A DNA stretch of 64,000 nucleotides from Emydura subglobosa. Lineage: Eukaryota > Chordata > Testudines > Chelidae. The stretch is from the NCBI GenBank assembly GCA_007922225.1, contig ML679970.1:25474631-25538630 (forward strand). The letters are read 5' to 3'. Both the position numbers and the translations under genes were made by a program. Positions 11,001-23,000 of this stretch are shown piece by piece. The notes under the pieces were generated by a model, which worked only from the letters and a program-made list of their open reading frames with translations, was not told the DNA's origin and made no database searches. Numbering within the stretch: position 1 is the stretch's first letter; each line of letters begins with the position of its first letter.

Positions 11001-14000
11001 CTATTATGGTTGTTGGGCACTATGGAATGAAGTGGGAAAAGTCCAGAGCATGCTCATTGCTGCACCTGACACCCTTATGGGTAGAACTGGGAAGGTTTCT
11101 TAGGCTGACCTGTTCCATTGCTGCTCATTTGGGAGCTGTCAGCTACTGAGAGTTTATTTCACTCTCATCAAAACCAGTTATTGTGTGGATGGGAGGTTTC
11201 CCTTGAAAATAAAAAGCTCCTGCACAGCTGTAATGGAGAAAGGAAACATCAGTCACCATCAGCTCTTGTGATTATGGATTTAGAAAAAAAAATCATGCCA
11301 CAGGTTGGACCTGTTTCTTCCTGCTTCTTCTCTGCACTCACACCCATACAAATGCCTCAGTCTTTGCAGCCTCTCAGCAGAGGTAACTCGTAACTGTGGT
11401 AACATCCGTGTCTCTGAAAAGCCTTGTATCCTGTAGTCAGAATAGGGTGCATAGTAATTACAGCTGCCGGTTGGTTTAATAATGACTTGATGATTCCGAA
11501 TCCATTAAATAAAGGAGAGCTCCTCAATAATTGCTGAGCTTTTTTTCCCCCCTCACTGTACTTTTCAAACTCCTCCTCCTCAGGAACTTTTAAATCAATA
11601 ATCCTGTGTTGGTGAGGTACTGTTTTCTACCGTGGAGCTTGTATTGTTCTCTTTAGTTTAGTTTTAAATGTCCTATGGTTTCCCTTTGGAGTCTAACACA
11701 TCTCATTCTCAGCACTCTATTTTAAAAGTAATTGGGATTTTTATCTGTCTTTCATCAAAATGAAAATGGACAAGGGGAGCTTATCAGTTTTGACAGTGTC
11801 TCAGAAAACGTCAGCAGTGCAGAAATTGAGACATGTTAGTCGTAATACTTACAAGAGAGGGAATGCAATGAAAGTGGGATTGATGCCACTATCATTTTCT
11901 GTAGACTATTAATTTCAGGATTTTGGGGGGGAACTACTGCTTGGTGTGGACTGAGTAATACTTTTGAAAGTGAGTAACACTTTCATGTCTTTTTATTTAA
12001 ATGTTTGCAGTAAAAAAGAAAAAATAAATACAGAAATTCTCTTTGTCCCCTTCCTCCCCCCACCCCATTGTCCATCACTGTACTATCTGGGTGCCTTTCA
12101 CGTAAAATAGATAGCAATAGCAAAGCCTCTAGGGGACTTCATGGAGTCTCGGCCTATCTCTCTTTTTTGGGTGAAGTCTCAGCTTGGCGTAGAGATTTGG
12201 GAGTTTTTTGTTTGTTTTTTCATTGATTCGTTTTTCAGTTTTCATTGGAGGGTGTCTTTTTGGATAGAAAGGGGTGTCAGTGTTTTGTTATTGCTATGAT
12301 GATTGCAGTGTTGTTGTAGCCATGTTGTTTCCATAATGAGAGACACAAGTTTGTCTCTTTCACCAACAGAAGTTGGTCTAATAAAAGATACTATTACTAC
12401 AGTGGAAAGATGTCTTCAAATAGGAGGGTTTTGCAGTGTTTCCTAGAGATGCTCAGGTTCTAGAGTCATTTAAATTCCTCTTGAAGTTAATTCCATAACT
12501 GGATACCCTCATTGTCCCTAGCTCTCATGCTCTTCATCCTGGGCTGTGTGATCTGCACTGTCAGAGGAGCGCAACTGTCTTGGTAGATCATAGATCATAA
12601 TTAGGTCTGCAATGTAGCTGGGGGTTGATCTATTTATTCCATTGAAAATTAGAATCAAGGCCATAAACAGCCATGAGAACCTGACAAGGTGCCTCTGGAG
12701 AGGCTTGACCATTGGCATGATGTGCTCTCAATGATTTAAACTGTGGAGGAGGTTCCAAGGAATATATTATTGTAAGATTAGAGAGGAAAGGTGATCCAGC
12801 GGTTGGGATGCAATCCTGGGACTTGTTCAATTTCCTGCTCTGCCACAGACATCTTGTGTGACTTTGGTCGTCACTTTGCATCTCTCTGCCACAGTTCTGC
12901 ATCTGTAAAATGGAGATAATACCTCCCTTCATCACAGGGATGTTATGAGGATAAATAGAATAAAGATTTGAGGTGCTCAGATATTTAAATGCTCCGCACC
13001 CCGTAGTGCAGTACTTTTTTAGATATAGATCCTGCTGTGGCTATATATCTATATCTATACAATAGATTATTTCTTACAAAGAGGCCAAAAAAGCCCTACC
13101 ACCTTTAATCTCAAAGAAAGATCTTCCTGTTCTCTTGCTATTTTCTATTCCCCTGAGTCAATGATACCTCTTGGGAAGGAGAAATGCAGAAGTATAGACT
13201 ATAACAGTGTATGGGTTGGCTCCCGTATCATCCTGGATTACAAGATGAACAAAGTAGGCTTATTCAAGGGAATTTTCCATATTGGATCTCATTGCTCCAT
13301 CCGGTTGAGCATTCTGCTGCTGGCTGTGGCCAATATTTGAAAAGAACTCTGCATATTTATTGTCTGTATACTCTGTTGAAAGTTTTAATCTGTCTTGGTT
13401 GAAGAACTAGCGCGTTTGACCTAGCTGAGTATGTGGTATATCAGATCAAAGTCAGTCTTATGGAATGCAATAGGAGTTTTGCCATTGCTTTATGGGAGCA
13501 GGACTTTTGTTAGGGTTTAGCTATAACCCTGATGAAAGCCAGTGGGGAGAGCCTTTGGTGAACAAATATTTTTGCCACATGTGTTTGTCATCTAATAGCT
13601 TTACAGTCATAAATCTGTCCATCTTCTCTTGTAATAGTTACATTCTCTTGTATCTGTGTTTTTGAGGAAGTAGTGACAATTACTGAACTGAGTTCTTCAG
13701 AGTGAGTGTGCTCTGCCTACAGACAGACTACACATAAGTAGGGTTTCAGTTCCAATTTTGTGGCATAATTTATCTGTTGGAAAACTTGACCTGGATTTCT
13801 GAGTCAGACTATTGGTCAAATTATCTCTGTGTGTGTTCTAAATGACTTTCTTTGCCTTGAAGAGGATGTGAAATCATTACATTTGCTTCCTAATCCAACC
13901 TTTAAAATTGCACCATTCTAAAAATTGAAACAGGTTTCTTAATTTTATTTCTTTAGCGGCTTATGTGCAATGGAGTGTTGCCTCCTTGTTTTCTAAGTCA

Positions 14001-17000
14001 GTGACTTTTAAAGACCACAGATACATCCACCTAATTCTCTCCTTTAGGGGGGAGTTGTGCTAATTAGCCAGCATGCCCCACCTCCCAGGATTTAACCTGG
14101 AGTGGTGGCCGTGTCTAGCCTCTTTCCGCTCCATTCCAGTAGCAAAGAATTAATTACCACATCCAATCACACCCTGGTCCCTGCTTCCTTCTTGGTCCAG
14201 GGTGGAAGCGATCTGCACTGCTCCATTAGTTGGTACAGCTTAATTCCCCTTTGGCTCTGGCTCAGCTGCACTGTTGTGTGGTGGGGAGATTGCAGAGCCT
14301 TGGCTATGCCCACTAACTCTCTCCCCACCCCATCCACTTATGCAGGAAGAGTAACAGTCCAGTAGTGGCTGCTCTTCCTAATGTGCAGGGGTGAGCAATG
14401 TGGATAGTTTATCCAGGGGAATAAGGGAGCTCTTCACTTTCCTGAGTGGGTGCATAGCAGATCAAGGGATTGAGCTTTGAGTAAGTACAGTGCACAGTCA
14501 TGGCAGGCTAGTTATCTAACTAGGCTTTGGGTGTGTAATTACCCTTTTGCCTCTGTGACTGTGATAATTGCATACACTGTTTCAGGGGTACTTCTGCACG
14601 TGTGTGAACCTGGGCCACTACTTATTTTTTTAGTGTTGGAGAACAGCGATAGCCATGTTGTCATGTGGTGGTTGGGAGGAAGTAGACTGCCTGCAAAGGA
14701 ACGAATGAGCATGGTGCAGTCATTGCTTTTCATGTACTGTAATAAGCTTCCTGTGTCAGCAAAATAAACGCCTACTACTTCCTTGTTAAAGTTTCTTATC
14801 CTTCTACTCATTCAGCCAGCATAATTCTTAAACTACTTCTGATTTTTTTAACTGTTTTAATATACAACAGATATAAATATAATATAATATAATATATGTT
14901 ATAATATAACATAAATATACAACATGATAATGGTCACGCTGACCCAGCAAGAATATTAGGAATAACAGAAGTTGAGCGTATTTACAACGTATGTGAATAG
15001 CCAGTCGGGGAACTTATTTTACAACTTCCTGAAAATGACATTTGTGTTACCTGTAGAGTGTGTGCTTATTAGTAAAGCTAACTGTGAAACTGGTGCACAT
15101 TTTATAATATCAATAATTGATTTATACATAGTTTGGACTTTTTAAAAAGTATCTTAAAGGTATCTTTAGTCATTTATGCTAAATAAATGACTACAATAAC
15201 GGTCTGTCCATTACTCCCAAAAGTCAGATTTATGTTTCAATTCTGAGTTTATGCTTGCTCAAGCCTTGGAGCCTTCATCTTTTTGAAACAATGCTGAACC
15301 CAAAAATATGGGTGGACAGCAGCACTGGAAATGCCCATCATCAACTTCCGGTTTCAGTTCCATACATCAGTAGTAATAATTCTTGGCACTTATACAGCTC
15401 TTTTCACCCTGAAAATCTCAAAGCACTTTCCAGAAGTGGGCAAACATCACTTTCTCCATTGCGCAGATAGGCAACAAGATATTAAGTGACTTGGCCATGT
15501 AAGTATGCAGCAAATCAGAACAGAACCTGGATCACCTGACTCACAGACCTGTGTTCTAACCATTACATATGCTGCCTCCCAGAGAGTCCCAAGCATGTAT
15601 TTCTGACTCACCCAACGTTTGTTGTCTAACTGATATTGGGCTAAAACCTGGTTGCTTTACTCAAGTAAGGAGGTTTATTGACTTCATTGGATTATTTATT
15701 TACTTAGGCTAAATCCTGCTCAGTTTACTTATGTCTTCATCCATATGGTAGTTGACTTTGTTTTAATTTTACCTTTATAAAATGCGGGGCATTGAAGCGT
15801 CCTGCTTTTTTGCCTTAGCATCTTTAGGCCCGGATTCTGTAACCCTCATCCAAATTGATCAGTACTTTGCTCCAAGAATGCTACTTGCAGAGTTAAGTAT
15901 GGCTCAACCGTGGTAGAATCTGGCCCTTAATTATTCAAACTGCAGAAGGCTGCAAGAACAGGACTGGTTCTAACAATTTGCTTTGTCAAATACTAAATTT
16001 GAAAGGTTGTCAGTTAAATTAGCAATTTAGCATTCATTTAAAACCTGTAAGGTGGCCATATAAGGGAAGCGATTGACAAATGCACCCATTTAAATGCCCA
16101 TATCTCTGCTACTGTCACGAATTGCAGCTGTAGCGTAATGTCACTTGAAAGCATTACATCTAGCCTGAGCTAAAATTATGTTTATCCCTTGTTTTGTATT
16201 TAAACAGATATCAGCATGCTTTTTGGAAATGTAAACAGAGTGGTGGGGCTAGGAGGTTAAAAGTAATTGTGCTATATAAAGCTTTACTTTTGAGAAGAAA
16301 TGCATTTGGTTGAAACGAATGCTTTTCAGATTCTGAATTCAAAGAAATGAAAAGATAGCATTAGTGGCTTGTATGGAGGTCAAGTTAAAACAGATTAAAC
16401 TTTATGCCTTTCGCTTAGAAATGCCTTCATTTTCAGCAAAATTGGCAAGGAACTAACTTTCTCCGCATGAAGAGATTCACCCATTCCTTGCAACTTGAAT
16501 GACCAAAGAGATCCTTTTGATATAAAGTCATATATTTTTTATTTCCCCCCTTTGCAAGTTCAAAGGTTATGAAAGTATTGGTATCTCCTCATTTACTATA
16601 AACATTAAGCACAAAGATCAGAACTTATTCTGCGTAGAGTCAGGTAGGATACAATGCAGTAAGTTTTAAATGATACATTATTTCAGTTTACTTTACACGC
16701 TAGGATTTTAATATTGGGAGGGTTGGAATAAGCGCTTACTTCATGGGACAAGTGTATCATAAATTATCCCATTGCTCACAGCAAGCTGCAATATATATTA
16801 CATAGAAATGGAGGAGTTGCATCAGAGTAAGGTGAAAGAAACATTTTTATAGACCAATCAGGGAAATAGATTCCTATCCTCCCTCACTTACTGGTTGACT
16901 TGTGTCATGAAACATGCATATATTATTCTATCTAATTTAACTGTAGAGTTCTCATTTATCCATATAAATATCTAAGTTATCTGAGCTTCTGCTAAGCTCT

Positions 17001-20000
17001 TGATCTCAATTCTATTTTGTGAAAGTGCATTCCACAGGATAAATTTAAGTGTTTCCCTTTTAATTTAAATTTGTTGCCTTTCAATTTCACTGAATGTTCC
17101 CTGGTTTTGATTATAAACAGGGATTAATAGGGACACTTGATTTACCTTCTCTACACTATTTCAATACCCATATCATGTCTCCTATTATTTATCTCCTCCC
17201 TAAACAGTCCATTCTTTTCAGTATCAACTCTAGTGGAAATCTTTCCATGCTTCTAATTATTTTTGTCATTTGTCTCTGGTCCCTTCTGTTTTTTATATAT
17301 TTTTAAGATGGGATGTTCAGAAGTGGTTGAAATATTTCCTGCAAGGCTATACCATTCATCTAAATTAATGACATTCTAATATTTTCAATATTATTTCCTC
17401 TCCCACTTTTAATCACCCTATTATTTTGCTCTTTTGATCACCACTACACATTGAGCAGATGTTTTCATTGAGCTGCCTACAATGAAACCCACGTTTTTCC
17501 CTTCATTAGCACAGTTAATTTACAATCTGATGCTCTGTATGAGTAGTTCAGATCATTCCTTCAAAATGTTACAGTATCTTGAATTTCTCATCTCTTTGCC
17601 CTTGCCCAATCATTTAGTTCTCTCTGGATTTTCTCTGCCTTGACTAACCAAAATTACTTGTGTGCATATTTTGCCCTCTTGCTGCTCATTCACTTTTCCA
17701 GATCATTAATAGTTTAATAATTTTAATACTAAACACTTACACTAGTACAGGAAGTCTCAAGTTTCCCTATCTTTACAGAGCAATCGTTGGCTAATTTTAA
17801 AACCTGTATATTTTATAATGTAACCATTAGAGAGAGAGAAAAGATATTTGTTTGATTATAAGTATACAGTTTGCATTTAGAATCTTGGATACTACAGATT
17901 GTTGATGAACATTAAGGAATTTGTCAAGAGGATAAATGCATTTCAGTTTGCAACATGCTGACTCAATGAACTTTAAGACTGAACTTGTATACAGCTACTT
18001 GGCTAAACTAAAACTGAAGTGGGGACATTATAATCAATATCAAGTTCTGGAATTCTGTAAAAATCAGGGAGGGAGAGAAATGGCTTGGTAGAAGGAATAG
18101 GACTAGGAATAATGGGATGAAAATAAAACCAGGTGAATTTAGTCGAAATAGCAGGGAGAACTTCCTAGTAACAAGTGGAAGAGTAATGAAGTTACATCCT
18201 CATGCATTTAAAACTACACCGTGTGTTAGAAATATACTGTAGGCACCAGTGCTGCAGTGGTAGGGGAATGGGCTAGAGTCTTTTCTGACTCTTATTTCTG
18301 TGGTTTTTATTCATAGCTCATGAATTTAAAAATGGACATCTGGTAAAGTAGCGTCTAGCATGTTAGTCACCAGATTAGTGTGCCAGTCATTATAATGGCC
18401 TGAAAACCAGATTGAAAGATTTTCTTTCTCTGGTTTTTGGGTATTCTTTCATTGGTAGCAAAATATTGAGGACTAAAGTGCTATCACTGCCAGCCATCAC
18501 ACATTAATTAGACTTTAGAAAATAACTTTGAAAATACACTAGCAGCAAACAGGTCCTTTGATTAGAAATACTGGGACAAATTTTCCCCTGGAATACTTGA
18601 TTAATTTCAATAGCTACACCAGGGATGAATTAGAATGAGTCTTGGGATTTAGGGTTTATATAAATTCTTGGATAACTTCATTTGTAATTTTTTTTTTCAG
18701 TGTACAGAGCCACAAAAGCTGTTCAACATTGCAAATGAACTGCTCCATACAGAAGAGGCTTATGTTAAAAGATTGCATCTACTGGATCAGGTAATTCTGC
18801 TTTGATGAAGTTATGTTTCATTTTTGATACACAAAAAATATTTTTTTCAGATAAATGTGAATGTTGTGATTACGGTAGAACCTCAGAGTTACAAACACCT
18901 GGGGAATGGAGGTTGTTCGTAACTCTGAAATATTCGTAACTCTAAACAAAGCGTGAAGTGATTCTTTCAAAAGTTTACAACTGAACATCAACTGAATACA
19001 GCTTTGAAACATTACTATGCAGAAGAAAAATGCTGCTTTCCCTTCATTTTTTTAGAAGTTTACATTTAACACACTACCGTATTTGCTTTCTCAACCCCCC
19101 TCTGCTGCTGCCTGATTGCGTACTTCCACTTCCAAAATGAGGTATGTGGTTGACCGGTCAGTTCATAACTCTGGTGTTTGTAACTCTGAGGTTCTGCTGT
19201 ATTTTGTACATAGTTTGACTTTTTCTGTGACATCAGATTATTCTAGTATTAAGGAAAGTAAAATTTAGGTAAACATTATAGGTAGAGTTGAGAGTTGGCT
19301 TGGTAACTTCCCCTTAAAATCATGGATGAGTCATAGAAAGTGTTACTAAGGGTATGTCTATACTGCGCAGTGACGTCAATTTAATTTCAGTTGACTTTCA
19401 CCCACCAAACTTATGAAGTTGGAGGAGCATGATCACACCACATGCATTGCCTCAGGGGTTTGCGTCCCCACCAGCCGCGCTTGCATCAATAATCAAAGCA
19501 GTGCACCGTCGGTAGGTATCCCACAGTGCAACTATCCGCAGCGGTATTTGGAAAGGTTGTCATCCTCCCAATATGCAACGTGCTCCCTCTCCCCTCCCCT
19601 CTTGTCCAAAACAAACAGACAAACGTTTTTTCACGCCATTCTTCCAAACCCGTCTCTGCCACATGCATGCCATTGCCACAGAGACATGGAGCCCGCTCAG
19701 CTGTGCACTATCATTGTGAATATCAAAAATATCTCACGACTTATCCTGCAGTATTTGCAAGGCCGAGACAGGAGCCGCAGTGCAGAAAATTGCTATGTTA
19801 CTGAAACCGCCCTGCTACAAGCCATAGAACTAAACAATTCCCGATTGCTGTATGCTGTCACGCACCAATTTCAGTCGATGGAGCGCTGCTTCTAGTCCTG
19901 GGAAACAAGCACTGACTGGTAGGATCATATCTTTATGAAGGTGTGGGATGATGAGCAGTGGCTGCAGAACTTTCATATGCAACAGGCCACTTCCCTTGAA

Positions 20001-23000
20001 CTTTGCGCAGAGCTGTCCCTAGCCCTGAAACACATGAATACTCGCTTGAGACCTGCTCTGACAGTGGAGAAGCAAGTGGCCATCGTTCTGTGGAAGCTAG
20101 CAACCCCAGACTGCTACCGGTCAGATGGGTATGAATTTGGAGTCGGTAAATCCACTGGGGAGCTGTTGTGATACAAGTGTGCCAGGCCATTAATAGGCTT
20201 CTGCTAAGAAGGGTAGTGACTTTGGGAAACGTGCAGGACATAGTGGACGGGTTTGCTGTAATGGGGTTCCCAAACCATGGCAGGGTGATAGATGGCACAC
20301 ACATCTTAGCACTGGATCACCTTGCCATAGAGTACATAAACTGAAAGGGATACTTCTCAATGGCCCTTGTAGATCACAGGGGACACTTCACCAACGTCAG
20401 TGTGGGGTGACCTGGAAAGGTGCATGACGCGCGCATCTTTAGGAACTCAGGTCTGTTAAAAAATGCAGGTGGGCACTTTCTTCCCTGACCAAAAAATAAA
20501 CATTGGCGGTGTTAAAATGCCAATAGTGATCCTGGGGGATCTTGCCCACCTTTTGTTCCCCTGGCTAATGAAGCCCTACACCGGATACCTGGACAGCGAG
20601 AAGGAGCATTTCAATAATAGGTTCAGCAAGTGCAGAATGGTGGTGGAATGTGCATTTGTCTGCTTAAAGGCATGATGGTGCAGTTTGCTCACTAGGTTAG
20701 ACCTCAATGAATGCAACATCCCAATTGTTATCTCTGCCTGTTGTGTGCTCCATAATGTGTGTGAAACAAAGGGGGGGAAATTGTGTTGGGTCGTGGAGGC
20801 TGATAGGCTGGCTGCAAATTTTGAGCAGCCAGATACTAGTGCAACACAGTGTGTGACTGTGCAAACAATAAAGCTTACACATTCCCAGTTCTTAAAGGGG
20901 CCATCACCTCTTTCTGCTCCCCTCCACTGGCATGGAGTGGAGCACGTACTGCACCCTACTCAACCTCCTTCTAGAGCGCTGGGAAAGAGCTTGCTATCTG
21001 AGCATTTTTCAGGGGCTGCAGAGGGAGTCTGTCGTGCCACTGCTCTTCCTGGAGCTCTACCAAATGCCTCAGCATTTAGACTGATCCCTCATAATATGCA
21101 ACATCTCCTCTTGCGTTGCATGTTCCTGCTCCTGGGCTGATTTTTCTGTTTTCCATGTCCATGTTTAGTTTTTCTGACAATAACATCCTCCAGGCTCTGA
21201 ACTCTGTGACAGCAGCCATGGAGGTGTTCATTAGTTTGTTGAATGTATCATTCTGAGGTGGTTTTTTTTCACCTTCTAATCTGGGAAAGGCGCTCTGCAG
21301 GAGCAGAAGCTGGGGTGAAGGCTGAGCTGTCCACTGTGAAGGCAAGCAAAGCACAAAGTTTCCATTGTTAGCCAGTCCCATGGACAAAAAGCAATGTTAC
21401 AATGTAAAAAGAACTCCCCTTCATATTCACAAGACAACACCAGACCCGCATGCTAATCTGTACTTATTGCACGGGTCGGAGTGGCATTCCAGCCATGGTA
21501 AGTAAGGGACTCTTGCATCCATTATAGGAAAGTTTCTGTAGCACTGAATTCCCCAAGCCATACTTAACCAAGGAGCAGGCTCATTGGGCTCTCCTTTACC
21601 ATCCCAAAGACTGGTTTGGGAGGAGGTGGCCCAAAAGGATTGGAGTTGGGTGTGGGTGAAGTTTTGCTGGAGAAAACTTAGGGCATCCATTCCCGGACCC
21701 TAGCACCTATGACAAGAATGTCATGGCTAGGAATTGTCTGTGTTGGGGCCCGGTACACTGTCCATGGCAGGGGAATAACGCAGTGACTACATTGGTCTGG
21801 TACTGTAAATTTGCGCCATCTTCCCTAGGTGACCATGTGTGATATCAGTCTTCTGAGGGTAACAGAGGTGAAAAGGGAAGATTTGCTGCAAGCATTTGGG
21901 TACAGGCCTGGCCCTTATGCTACTATGCTGTGTTCCGCAATGATGCCTGCTCATTTAATAGCAGAGTGGCAGGGAAAAGTGTCCTACTATGGTGGAAGAA
22001 ATAAGGCTGCCTTCCCCAGAAACCTTCTGCAAAGGATTGCAGAGTACCTACATGAAAGTTTTCTGGAGATCTCCACGGAGGATTCTCGGAGCATCCTTGT
22101 GCACATAAATAGTCTGTTCCGGGGATAACCCTCTGCTTAAGTGGACCAACACCCAGGAAACCCATTCCCACAAACACAAAGACTCCTTTTTTTGCAGAAA
22201 TAAGAAGCCGGACTGGGGCTATAACCACAGAAATACAATTTGCTATACACACTCACCAGATGTGCCTTACCCGGCGTCTCGGTCAGTCACACTATCCTGC
22301 ATCCTGCTGGGCTGCTCTGGGGTAACAAACTGGTCCTGGCTCTTAGGGAGAATGAATACCCTGCTTGCCTGCCCCTGTTCTCCTTCTTCTCCTCATCCAC
22401 AGAGTCCTCTTCATTCATCCTGGACTGGATTCTTCTGAGGTATCTATGCTGTGTGGTGGTACAGTGGTGGGGTCACCACTGAGAATTGCATGCAGCTCCT
22501 CATAAAAGCGGCATGTCTTTGGTGATGAGCCAGAACGACTGTTTGCCTCCCTAGTTTTCTGATAAGCCTGCCTCAGCTCTTTGATTTTTACGTGGCACTG
22601 CTACATGTCCCTGCTGTGGTCCTCCTTTACCATAACATGTAATATCTTCTTGTAGATACCCAACTTTCTTTTGCTGGCTTGGAGCTGAGCCAGAACAGAC
22701 TCTTCTCCCCACAAGCTGATGAGAACCAAGACCTCAATCGACTCCATGCTGGAGTGCGTTTGGGGCATTCAGTTGCCATGACCAGTTCAGCTACAAAGCT
22801 CTCTCCATGCTGAGCAAACAGGAAATGGGAATTCAAAATGTCCTGGGGCTTCAGGGGAAGGGCTGTTTCTTGTGCAACTGGCTGCGGTGCAGCAGAGTGT
22901 GAATGTCCAGAGCAGTCACAACAGAGCATTATGGGATACCTCCCGGAGGCCGATGACGTCAATTTAAGTTGCGCTCTGCCTACACTGTTGCTCATTCGAC

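Larger units (their letters stand above)
6138..18700. other. FGD3: 12.6-kb FGD3 intron
   Basis: Separates the N-terminal exon from the first DH exon. Recognised contents: CR1 with nested hAT (6228-6900), foldback MITEs (7508-7603, 15824-15929), an L2-like LINE remnant (12510-12740), a MIR-like SINE (12785-12990), an AT-rich tract (14861-14925) and another SINE (15385-15580). Between these, 7604-12270, 12991-14860 and 15930-18700 contain open frames of up to about 100 codons with no recognisable domain, splice context or family resemblance. Confidence 0.7.
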
